From NCBI RefSeq assembly GCF_020177265.1, contig NZ_JAIVMC010000008.1:1-64000 (forward strand): a stretch of DNA of 64,000 nucleotides. The letters are read 5' to 3'. Source of the DNA: Pseudooceanicola marinus. GTDB taxonomy: Bacteria; Pseudomonadota; Alphaproteobacteria; Rhodobacterales; Rhodobacteraceae. How positions within the stretch are numbered: the stretch's first letter is position 1; the number at the start of each line of letters is the position of its first letter. The position numbers and the translations under genes were made by a program. Below the pieces are notes generated by a model. The model was not told where the DNA came from. It saw only the letters and a list, made by a program, of their open reading frames with translations, and did no database searches. Shown piece after piece: positions 16,782 to 24,206 of this stretch.

Positions 16782-17153
16782 ATGCCCTGGACCCGGACAC
16801 AGCTGGACGCGATAGCGGCGGCGGATGATTTCCGCGTCGCTCCCTTCCGTGCGGATGGCGAGACCCCGGGCACGCCGACCTTCATCTGGTCGGTCGTGAC
16901 CGGCGGCGCCCTTTACATCCGGGCCTACAGCGGTGCCGGTTCGCGCTGGTTTCGCGCCGCGCTGGACCAGGGCGCGGGACAGGTGCAGGCCGCGGGCCGC
17001 ACCTGGGACGTCACCTTTCATCCCGTGGATGACAGCGTGCAGGACGCCGTGGATGACGCCTACCGGGCGAAATACGCCGACAGCCGTTACCTGGCGCCGA
17101 TGATTTCCGACCGGGCGCACGGCGCCACGGTCGAGGTGCGACTGCGCGACTGA
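16782..17153 (+). CDS. DUF2255 family protein
   Basis: The 123-residue protein matches the DUF2255 family in length and in its layout, starting MPWTRTQLDAIAAADDF and containing TFIWSVVTGGALYIRAYSG and a WFRAAL stretch. These small proteins resemble flavin-reductase or nitroreductase-like split-barrel folds, but no activity is established. The ATG at 16782 is preceded by AGGAG with a six-base gap, and the upstream in-frame sequence is not conserved. An SDR gene follows after 97 bases on the same strand, a pairing that may be functional. Confidence 0.8.
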   Translation: MPWTRTQLDAIAAADDFRVAPFRADGETPGTPTFIWSVVTGGALYIRAYSGAGSRWFRAALDQGAGQVQAAGRTWDVTFHPVDDSVQDAVDDAYRAKYADSRYLAPMISDRAHGATVEVRLRD

Positions 17154-17250
17154 CCGATATTCCGGCGTGCCCCGCCCGTTCAGGGCCGGACGCGCCACCT
17201 GCCCGGGCGCGACCCGGTGCGGGCTCACCCAAGACCGAAAGGACATTTCC

Positions 17251-18018
17251 ATGCGCAAGATGCTTGAAGGACAGACCGCCGTCGTCACCGGGGCGAGCAA
17301 GGGGATCGGCTATGCCATCGCCGAGCTGTTCTCGGAGGAGGGCGCGAACGTGGTCATTACCGCGCGCCACCAGGGCCCGCTGGACGAGGCGGCCGAGAAG
17401 ATCCGCGCCAAGGGCGGCAAGGTCCTGACCGTGGTGGCCGACAGCGCCGACCGCGAGGCCCCGGCCCGTGTGTTCAAGGAGGCGATCGACGCCTTCGGTC
17501 AGGTCGACATCATGGTCAACAACGCCGGCGTCGGTGAAATGTACGCGGTCGAGAAGACCACGGATGACCATTTCGACAACATCATGCAGATCAACCTGGC
17601 CGGGCCTTTCCGGTTCTGCCGCGAGGCGATCAACCACATGATGCCCCGCAACGAGGGGCGGATCATCAACGTCAGCTCGGTCAACGGCACCCTGCCGATC
17701 TGCGGCGTGGCCTATACCACGACCAAGGGCGGGCTGAACACCATGACGCTGAACATGGCGATCCGCCTGTCGGGCACCAAGATCCGCGTCAACGCCATCG
17801 CACCGGGCGTCACCGACACCGATGCGGCCCGTGCCTGGGCGGCCGGCGAACAGGAAGGCGGCGGCGAGATGCTGGAGTTCTCGGACAAGTACACCAACAC
17901 CACGGTTCCCTCGACCGAACCGATCGACCAGGCCTATGCGGCGCTCTACCTCGCGTCCGACATGGGACGTGCCGTGACCGGCCAGGTGATCCAGGTGGAC
18001 AACGGTCAGTTCATCTGA
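17251..18018 (+). CDS. Short-chain dehydrogenase/reductase (SDR)
   Basis: This 255-residue classical SDR has the cofactor motif TGASKGIG at 13-20, NNAG at 90-93, a serine in the VSS segment at 142-143, and the catalytic Y155/K159 in YTTTK. It ends with the usual GQVIQVDNGQFI tail. It is an NAD(P)-dependent cytosolic oxidoreductase of the 3-oxoacyl-ACP reductase-like group; the substrate is unknown. The ATG at 17251 follows GAAAGGAC. It is followed by a strong terminator and converges with the SDR-MFS-SDR operon. Confidence 0.9.
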   Translation: MRKMLEGQTAVVTGASKGIGYAIAELFSEEGANVVITARHQGPLDEAAEKIRAKGGKVLTVVADSADREAPARVFKEAIDAFGQVDIMVNNAGVGEMYAVEKTTDDHFDNIMQINLAGPFRFCREAINHMMPRNEGRIINVSSVNGTLPICGVAYTTTKGGLNTMTLNMAIRLSGTKIRVNAIAPGVTDTDAARAWAAGEQEGGGEMLEFSDKYTNTTVPSTEPIDQAYAALYLASDMGRAVTGQVIQVDNGQFI

Positions 18019-18072
18019 CCCGTCCTGTGAGGGACCCTGTCGCCCGCTCTCCATCCGAGCGGCGTCAGGCAA

Positions 18073-18102
18073 GGCCGGGCGATCCGTCGCCCGGCCATTT
18101 TT
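18073..18102 (+). terminator. Rho-independent terminator after the SDR gene
   Basis: GGCCGGGCG (18073-18081) pairs with CGCCCGGCC (18088-18096) around ATCCGT and is followed by ATTTTT. It lies about 55 bases after the SDR stop. Confidence 0.85.
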
Positions 18103-18144
18103 CTGTCCGCCGGTCGTCGCCGCGACCGGGGAGGCCAAGCGGGA

Positions 18145-19140
18145 TCAGCCGAAGGGCTTCGACTTCAGCCAGTCCATCGTCTCGGCGATGGTGGTGGGAA
18201 TGTCGCGCAGGGTGACGCCCAGGCTGTCGCGGCGGGTGAAATCGAACCGCGTCGGTTCCTCCGGGGTGCCGTCGAGCGGCGCGGGCAGGGCGCTTTCGGG
18301 GACGTGTTTGGCGAACTCGGCGTAAAGATCGACCCAGGGCAGGCTATCCTTGACGCAGAAGTAGCGACCGCGCGCCGTGGGATCCTCCACCGCCGCCAGG
18401 AAGAGGGCGGCCACGTCTTCCACATGGCTGACCGACATGGACCCGGCGGGCGTGGTTTCATGGCGCTTTTCACCGCGTAGCAGGGCCGAGGGGAGGGCGT
18501 GGCTGTCGCTGTCCACATGTTGCGGCAGGATCACCGGGCCCAGCATCATCGTCGGCAGCATGATGCAAAGCCGCATGTCGTGATGGGTGCAGAAGTCCCG
18601 CGCGGCGGTTTCCATCACGATCTTCTCGGCGGCGGTGAACTTGCCCTCGGCCATCTGCGTCTCCGCATCCGACAGGGCCAGTGCCTCGTGTTTCACCGGC
18701 AGGGCGGCCGGCGGGTTGGTCGAGGAGGTGGAGGAGCAGAGCACGACCGCGCCGACACCGGCCCGTTGCGCCGCCCCCAGCACGTTCAGCGCGCCGTCAC
18801 GGACCGGGCGCACGATTTCCTCGTAGCCGCGCTGGCGGTCCAGTTCTCGCGCGGGGGTGCCGTCTTCGGCGCGGTAGATCGGCGGGAAACAGGCGATGAC
18901 GGTGACGTCGGCGCCCGCCATCGGCGCGTCGAAACTGGCGCTGTCGCTGCTGTCGGCGGAATGCAGGGTCAGCCGTTCCCGGGCGCCGGGCAGATCCATC
19001 AGGGGGTCGGTCTTGGCGGTGTCGGTGGCGTCGCGCAGGGTGCCTTTCACCCGGTGGCCGCGCGCCAGCGCCGCCTTCACGACGTTGGATCCGACAAGGC
19101 CGCTGGCCCCGGCGACACAGATGGTCAGTTGGTCTGTCAT
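18145..19140 (-). CDS. NAD(P)-binding extended SDR (epimerase/dihydroflavonol reductase-like)
   Basis: The 331-residue protein has the extended-SDR nucleotide motif GASGLVG at 11-17, an arginine-rich second strand (VKGTLRD) suggesting NADP, and the VLCSSTSST active-site serine region. The usual catalytic YxxxK is not visible: the aligned region reads MAEGKFTAAEKIV (163-175), with no tyrosine. It may therefore bind cofactor without normal redox chemistry or use another acid. It ends the operon SDR-MFS-SDR, 36 bases after the MFS gene. Alternative labels are cinnamoyl-CoA reductase-like or NmrA-like. Confidence 0.78.
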   Translation of the reverse strand: MTDQLTICVAGASGLVGSNVVKAALARGHRVKGTLRDATDTAKTDPLMDLPGARERLTLHSADSSDSASFDAPMAGADVTVIACFPPIYRAEDGTPARELDRQRGYEEIVRPVRDGALNVLGAAQRAGVGAVVLCSSTSSTNPPAALPVKHEALALSDAETQMAEGKFTAAEKIVMETAARDFCTHHDMRLCIMLPTMMLGPVILPQHVDSDSHALPSALLRGEKRHETTPAGSMSVSHVEDVAALFLAAVEDPTARGRYFCVKDSLPWVDLYAEFAKHVPESALPAPLDGTPEEPTRFDFTRRDSLGVTLRDIPTTIAETMDWLKSKPFG

Positions 19141-19176
19141 GTCTTGATCTCCTTTTCAGGGTCTCGTGTCAGTGTA

Positions 19177-20394
19177 TCAGCGCCGCGCCATGGCGGGCAG
19201 GCGGCCGAGGATCCAGGTGGTGGCAAAGCAGCTGAGCCCGGCCAGGGCCAGCACCAGGCCGAAGGGGGCGGCGGTGCCATTGGCCAGCAGGCCCACCAGG
19301 GCCGAGCCGAGGATGCCACCGCCGTATTGCAGCGCCCCGCAGAAGGCCGCGACGGAGCCCGCGTCGCGCACCGCCACGTCCAGCGCGCCCGACAGCCCGT
19401 TGGGCATCACCAGCCCGGTGCAGCCGAGGAAGCAGAAGAGCGGCAGGAAGATCCCGATCCAGCCGCCGAAATCCGTCAGCCCCGCAACTGCGGCCAGCAG
19501 GCCGAAGAGGGCGGCCGCCGCGCCGCCCAGTTGCAACACCCGCAGGGTGCCCAGGCGGGCCACGATGCGGCTGTTGACCAGGTTGCCGGTGGTAATCGCG
19601 CCGACGCAGGCGGCAAACAGCAGCCCGTAGGCCTGGGGCGACAGCCCGTGGTATTCGATGAAGACAAAGGGCGTGCCCGCCACATAGGCGAACATGCCGA
19701 TGTAGAAGAACCCCACGGCCAGCGCATGGCACAGCACCGCCGGGTTCAGCGCGATCTGTCCGTAGGTGCGGAAGGCCCGGCCCAGGCGGAGCTCTGGCGT
19801 GCGGGCGGCGGGCGCCAGCGGTTCGGGCAGGGTGGCCAGCGCCGCCAGCGCCACCAGCCCGATCACCACCAGCAGGGCGAAGATCATCCGCCAGCCGTAG
19901 GCGCCGGCCACCAATGCGCCCGCGCTCGGGGCGATGACCGGGGCCAGGGTCATCACGGCCATGATGATCGACATCATCTGCGCCGCCCGCGCCCCGGTGT
20001 AGAGATCGCGCACCATGGCCCGCGACAGCACCACGCTGGAGGCCGCGCCGAAGGCCTGCAACAGGCGCCAGCCGACCATGCTGCCGATGCTGTCCGACAG
20101 GCCGCAGCCGACCGAGCCGGCGATGAACAGCACCAGACCCACGGCCACCGGCCCGCGCCGGCCAAGGGCGTCGCTGATGGGCCCCCAGATCAGCTGACCG
20201 ATCGACAGGCCCACCAGGTAGGTGCTGACGGTAAACTCCATCGCGCCGGGGCCGACGCCCAAGTCGTCGGCCATGGCGGGCATGGCCGGCAGGTAAAAGT
20301 CGGTGGAGACGGAGGCGAAGGCCATCAGCAGCGACAGCACCGCCCCGGCGTGCCAGATATTGGGGGCGGCCCGGGCCGGTCGTGTCGTCTGCAT
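19177..20394 (-). CDS. MFS transporter, Bcr/CflA drug-resistance family
   Basis: The 405-residue inner-membrane protein has about 12 hydrophobic helices and the Bcr/CflA landmarks: FASVSTDFYLPAMPAM in helix 1, GPISDALGRRGP between helices 2 and 3, and the helix 4-5 region LQAFGAASSVVLSRAMVRDL. Family members are proton-driven exporters of drugs or small metabolites. It lies between two SDR genes, 25 bases after the first and 36 before the second, so it probably exports or imports a compound that those enzymes handle. Confidence 0.88.
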   Translation of the reverse strand: MQTTRPARAAPNIWHAGAVLSLLMAFASVSTDFYLPAMPAMADDLGVGPGAMEFTVSTYLVGLSIGQLIWGPISDALGRRGPVAVGLVLFIAGSVGCGLSDSIGSMVGWRLLQAFGAASSVVLSRAMVRDLYTGARAAQMMSIIMAVMTLAPVIAPSAGALVAGAYGWRMIFALLVVIGLVALAALATLPEPLAPAARTPELRLGRAFRTYGQIALNPAVLCHALAVGFFYIGMFAYVAGTPFVFIEYHGLSPQAYGLLFAACVGAITTGNLVNSRIVARLGTLRVLQLGGAAAALFGLLAAVAGLTDFGGWIGIFLPLFCFLGCTGLVMPNGLSGALDVAVRDAGSVAAFCGALQYGGGILGSALVGLLANGTAAPFGLVLALAGLSCFATTWILGRLPAMARR

Positions 20395-20419
20395 CTGGTC
20401 GTTCGCTCCGCTTCGTTTC

Positions 20420-21157
20420 TTACATCGTCTGCACGGTCGGGCGCATCAGGATCTCGCTGATGTCAACGTCCTCGGGCTGGCTGACCGCGTAGATCACACC
20501 ACGCGCAAAGGCGTCGGGGGTGATCGCCGCCTCGTCGTAGAATTCAGCCGTTCCGTTGCGGATCTCGTCCGACTTGATCGACTGCACCAGCTCGGTCGCG
20601 ATGGCACCGGGGGACAGCACGGTGACGCGCCCGCCCCAGTCCTTGACCTCCTGCCGCAGCGATTCCGCGATGGCCCGCACGCCGAACTTGGTCGCCGAGT
20701 AGACCGCGCCCACGGGGGTACAGACATGGCCCGCGACGGAGGAGACGAAGATGTTCTGCCCCGCGCCCTGGTCCTTCATGATCGGCAGCACCGCGCCCAG
20801 ACCGTAAAGCACACCCTTCAGGTTGACGTCGATACACTGATCCCATTCGTCGTGGCGATTTTCCACCAGCGGCGCGAAAGGCATCAGGCCCGCGTTGTGC
20901 AGCATCACGTCGATCCGACCGAACCGCGCCTTCGTCGCATCTACGAAGCCCTGCAGGGCCACGCGGTCGGTCACGTCGACCTCGTAGGCCAGGGCGTTCT
21001 CGGTGCCCAGCTCCTCGACCAGCGCGTCCAGCCGGTCCTTGCGGCGCGCGCCCAGGGCCACCTTGGCGCCGGCTTTCACCAGTTCCCGTGCCGTCTCGGC
21101 CCCAAGGCCCGAGCTGGCGCCGGTGATGACCACGATTTTTCCATCCACATGTTCCAT
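20420..21157 (-). CDS. Short-chain dehydrogenase/reductase (SDR)
   Basis: This 245-residue classical SDR has TGASSGLG at 12-19, HNAG at 87-90, the serine of VSSVAGH and the catalytic Y153/K157 in YSATK. The ATG at 21157 was chosen because AGGAG stands eight bases upstream and the Rossmann strand begins seven residues in; a longer in-frame start at 21244 lacks conservation. It is the first gene of an SDR-MFS-SDR operon and resembles the YdfG/clavulanate-dehydrogenase-like group that reduces carbonyl compounds. The substrate is unknown. Confidence 0.9.
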   Translation of the reverse strand: MEHVDGKIVVITGASSGLGAETARELVKAGAKVALGARRKDRLDALVEELGTENALAYEVDVTDRVALQGFVDATKARFGRIDVMLHNAGLMPFAPLVENRHDEWDQCIDVNLKGVLYGLGAVLPIMKDQGAGQNIFVSSVAGHVCTPVGAVYSATKFGVRAIAESLRQEVKDWGGRVTVLSPGAIATELVQSIKSDEIRNGTAEFYDEAAITPDAFARGVIYAVSQPEDVDISEILMRPTVQTM

Positions 21158-21346
21158 GGGAGGCGCTCCTTTGTTGTCAGTCCTGTCTGGCGGCGACCGT
21201 GTGAGGGCAGGCCCTGGCGCGGTGGCACCGCCTTGATTGTTCAAAGATATGCGCGGCCGCGGCCGGGACTATGGCGCCCTGGCTCATGACGGCCATGGGC
21301 CACGGGACAGAAAGACCGGGGGACAGAAAGACCGTGGAACGGAAGA

Positions 21347-21374
21347 GGCCGGCGCCCCGAAGGGGACACCGGCC
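21347..21374 (-). terminator. Possible terminator downstream of the sulfatase gene
   Basis: GGCCGG...CCCC pairs with GGGG...CCGGCC (21347-21374) around a GAA(G) loop with an internal bulge, and in the minus direction it is followed by TCTTCC. It lies 27 bases after the sulfatase stop and separates that operon from the SDR operon. The short pyrimidine tail makes it only a candidate. Confidence 0.35.
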
Positions 21375-21401
21375 TTGCAGTTCACTGACCTTGCGGAGGC
21401 G

Positions 21402-23093
21402 TCAGTCGCTTGGCGTGGTCGCGCCCCGGCGGCGGTCGGGTACCTTGCGATCGCGGTATTTCACCGTCAGCTCCAGCGGCACGTCGTTCTCATCATAGAT
21501 GCCGATCATCACCCCGCGCCGGCCGGACTTCGAGCGCATCGCCTCCAGCTGTTCGGCGCTGCGGGTGGTACGCTGCGCGGTGCGCCGCGCCCAGCGGAAG
21601 AGCTTGTCGTACATCATCGCGACCACCTCGGCATGGGCCGGATCGTCTCCCAGATCGACCAACTCGTCCGGGTCGCTTTCCATGTCGAAGAGGATCGGGC
21701 GGAAGCCACCCTCGAAATGCACCAGCTTCCAGCGGTCGTCGGCCACCATGAACATCACGGCGTCGCGCACCGACAGGCCGAAGCGGGCAGCGATAGGAGA
21801 GGCCGAATAGTCGTACTCGCAGATCACGAAGTCCCGCCTGGTGTCGGTGGTCTGCCCGTGCAGCAGGGGCAGCAGGCTTTCCCCTTCGAGGATGTGATCG
21901 GGCACCTTTCCGCCCGCCACCTCGACAAAGGTCGGCGCCAGGTCGATACATTCCACCAGAGCGTCCGACACGGTGCCACGGGTGGCATCGGCGGCGGGCG
22001 CGGGGTCGTAGACGATCATCGGCACCTTCACCGAGGCGTTCTGGAAGAACATCTTCTCGCCCATCCAGTGATCGCCCAGGAAATCCCCGTGGTCGGAGGT
22101 GACGACGATCATCGTGTCCTCCATTCGGCCCGTCCGTTCGAGGTGGTCGAACAGCTCTCCCATCTGGTCGTCGCATTGCTTGATCAGGCCCATGTAGGCC
22201 TGCACCACCGGGTTGCGGACCTCATCGCGTGAGAAGGCCTTGCCCACGGGGGCGTCCATGAAGGCCTTCATCACCTCATGCGCCTCTTCGTATTCGGCCT
22301 GGCTGCGGATCGCGGGGATCACGTCGGACGGGCCGAACATATCGTAGTAGGGGGCGGGCACCACGTAGGGCCAGTGCGGCTTGATGTAGCTGAGGTGACA
22401 GCACCAGGGCCCGGCCCCGCTGGCCTGAGCCTGGTCGATCCACTCGATCGCGCGGCGGGTCAGGTAGGGGGTCTCGCTGTCCTCCTCGGCGATGTTCGCC
22501 TCCTGGTCGGAGTTCTTCAGGAACCAGCCGGACAGCACGTTGCCCTCGGTGTCGCGGCCCGAATTGGCGAAGTCGTGCCAGGGGTTGTCGCTGTCGTAGC
22601 CCTTGGCGCGCAGATACTCGTTGTAGCGAGCCGCGCCGCCTTCGTCGTAAAGGCCGTCGGGGCCTTCGGGGCGCATGCCGTCATCGCGTTCGACCACGTC
22701 GAAGCCGCATTCGGCGACGCGCACGCCGATCAGGCTGTCGGGCTCGATCCCCAGCCGGGCCATGCCCTCGGCATCGGCGCGCATGTGGGTCTTGCCGATC
22801 AGGTGGCAGGACATGCCGGCCGCGCGCAGATGGTCGCCCATGGTCAGCTCGCCCACCTTCAGGGGGATGCCGTTCCAGCTGGCGCCGTGGGAATGCACGT
22901 AACGCCCGGTGTAGGTCGACATCCGCGACGAGCCGCAGATCGGCGACTGGATATAGGCCCGGTCGAACCGCACGCCCTTCGCCGCCAGCCGGTCCAGGTT
23001 CGGTGTCTTCAGATGCGGATGGCCGTAACAGCTGAGGTAATCCCACCGCAGCTGGTCGAACATGATGAAGAGGATATTGCGGGTCTCGGGCAC
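21402..23093 (-). CDS. Sulfatase-like hydrolase (alkaline phosphatase superfamily)
   Basis: The 563-residue protein starts with the metal-binding strand NILFIMFDQLRWDYL (D13) and has the sulfatase active-site segment SPICGSSRMSTYTGRY. C53 is the residue that would be converted to formylglycine, with R57 at +4. The +2 residue is serine, where proline or alanine is usual. Later segments such as VVTSDHGDFLGDHW match the metal-binding DHG site. It should hydrolyse a sulfate or phosphonate ester. No signal peptide is visible, so the substrate is probably cleaved in the cytoplasm after uptake by the TRAP system encoded just upstream in the same operon. Confidence 0.88.
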   Translation of the reverse strand: MPETRNILFIMFDQLRWDYLSCYGHPHLKTPNLDRLAAKGVRFDRAYIQSPICGSSRMSTYTGRYVHSHGASWNGIPLKVGELTMGDHLRAAGMSCHLIGKTHMRADAEGMARLGIEPDSLIGVRVAECGFDVVERDDGMRPEGPDGLYDEGGAARYNEYLRAKGYDSDNPWHDFANSGRDTEGNVLSGWFLKNSDQEANIAEEDSETPYLTRRAIEWIDQAQASGAGPWCCHLSYIKPHWPYVVPAPYYDMFGPSDVIPAIRSQAEYEEAHEVMKAFMDAPVGKAFSRDEVRNPVVQAYMGLIKQCDDQMGELFDHLERTGRMEDTMIVVTSDHGDFLGDHWMGEKMFFQNASVKVPMIVYDPAPAADATRGTVSDALVECIDLAPTFVEVAGGKVPDHILEGESLLPLLHGQTTDTRRDFVICEYDYSASPIAARFGLSVRDAVMFMVADDRWKLVHFEGGFRPILFDMESDPDELVDLGDDPAHAEVVAMMYDKLFRWARRTAQRTTRSAEQLEAMRSKSGRRGVMIGIYDENDVPLELTVKYRDRKVPDRRRGATTPSD

Positions 23094-23116
23094 GTCTTCG
23101 TCCTTCGTCTGGGGCG

Positions 23117-23141
23117 CCCGGCCCCCTGCGCGGGGGCCGGG
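23117..23141 (-). promoter_or_regulatory. Strong intercistronic hairpin between TAXI protein and sulfatase genes
   Basis: CCCGGCCCCC (23117-23126) pairs perfectly with GGGGGCCGGG (23132-23141) around a 5-base loop. It sits in the 57-base gap after the binding-protein gene. Without a T-run it is more likely an mRNA-stabilising stem that allows more binding protein than sulfatase to be made. Confidence 0.5.
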
Positions 23142-23150
23142 CCGTCGGTG

Positions 23151-24164
23151 TCACTCTGCGGGGCGCAGCGCGTCGGGGATCGTCATGCCGATCTCCTCGT
23201 AATAGCGCAGGGCGCCGGGGTGCAGCGGCAGGTTCAGGTCCTGCAGGGCGTTCTCCTGCTGGATGTTGCGCAGCCAGGGGGCGTTTTCCTGCATCTCGGC
23301 CACGCCCTCCCAGAAGGCCTTGGTGATCTCGTAGACCGCATCGGCCGGCACGTGCTGCCCGGCGCCGATGCCGACGGTGGAGCCAAGGGTCTGTACCGCC
23401 GCCTCGTTCACCTGGTTGTCGCCGTAGGTGCCGGCCTCGATGGTGCCGAGGGTGCCGCCAGGACGGTTCAGGATCGCCTGCACGGGGGCTTTCGCCATCT
23501 GCTCTTCAGTCAGGCCGAGGAAGCGGATCTCGCGCCCCAGGGCGAATTGCTGGATGACGGGCGAGGGCGCGTTGGTGGAGTTCACGTAGACGTCCAGCCG
23601 GCCATCCTGGAAGGCCTGCGCGGCGGCGTCCCAGCCCAGGCGGGCCTGTTCGAAGTCCTCGCCCGGGACAAGCCCCGTGGCCCCTTCGACCACGCGCTGC
23701 ATGATCGTCGTGGCGCCGCCGCCCGGCGGGCCGAGGAAGACGGTCTTGCCCGCCAGATCGTCCAGCGAGGTGATGCCGGAATCCGCGTAGGTGGTGATGT
23801 GGTAGAGGCCCAGCGGGAAGGCGAAGACGGCGCGCAGGTTGCCGCTCAGCTCCGGCGCCTGGGGCACCTTGGCGTACATCGCTGCGCCCTCCTGCATGAA
23901 GGCATGAACGCTGGCCGACCACATGAAGAAGTCCAGCTGGCCAGCGCCTGCTTCCAGCGCGTGCTGGGTGGCCGCGCCGGTGGCGTTGACCTGGATCTCC
24001 ACGTCATCCAGACGGTCGCCGACGATCTGGGCTGCCGTGCTCATCACCAGGTAGGGTGACGACCCGGGGCCGAGCGTGGCCATGGTGTAGAATTCCTTGG
24101 CCTGGGCCACGGGGGCCGTGGCCAGGGCGAGGGTCAGCCCGAGGGCCGCTTTCAGTGTTCTCAT
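23151..24164 (-). CDS. TAXI family TRAP transporter solute-binding protein
   Basis: The 337-residue protein has a Sec signal peptide (residues 1-22, ending AQA) and the start of a mature TAXI-type protein, FYTMATLGPGSSPYLVMSTAAQIV. The later VFLGPPGGGATTIMQRVV segment is also typical. TAXI proteins capture small organic acids or related ligands in the periplasm for a TRAP permease. The permease is encoded 42 bases upstream and a sulfatase follows downstream, so a sulfated organic acid is a reasonable but unproven ligand. Its neighbours show the standard order permease, then binding protein on the minus strand. Confidence 0.9.
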   Translation of the reverse strand: MRTLKAALGLTLALATAPVAQAKEFYTMATLGPGSSPYLVMSTAAQIVGDRLDDVEIQVNATGAATQHALEAGAGQLDFFMWSASVHAFMQEGAAMYAKVPQAPELSGNLRAVFAFPLGLYHITTYADSGITSLDDLAGKTVFLGPPGGGATTIMQRVVEGATGLVPGEDFEQARLGWDAAAQAFQDGRLDVYVNSTNAPSPVIQQFALGREIRFLGLTEEQMAKAPVQAILNRPGGTLGTIEAGTYGDNQVNEAAVQTLGSTVGIGAGQHVPADAVYEITKAFWEGVAEMQENAPWLRNIQQENALQDLNLPLHPGALRYYEEIGMTIPDALRPAE

Positions 24165-24206
24165 GTCTTATCCTCCCTGATCGACGTGAGGTGGTGAGGC
24201 AGGGCG

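Noticed and set aside
18499-20460. A 653-codon plus-strand frame opposite the SDR-MFS operon
   Set aside because: It is antisense to well-supported genes, and its translation is rich in glycine, histidine and glutamine, as expected for the complementary strand of GC-rich coding DNA.
21304-21334. A 15-base unit GGGACAGAAAGACCG occurring twice in tandem
   Set aside because: Only two copies, not near a start, and no dyad symmetry; listed as a minor slippage-type repeat and not a CRISPR or regulatory array.
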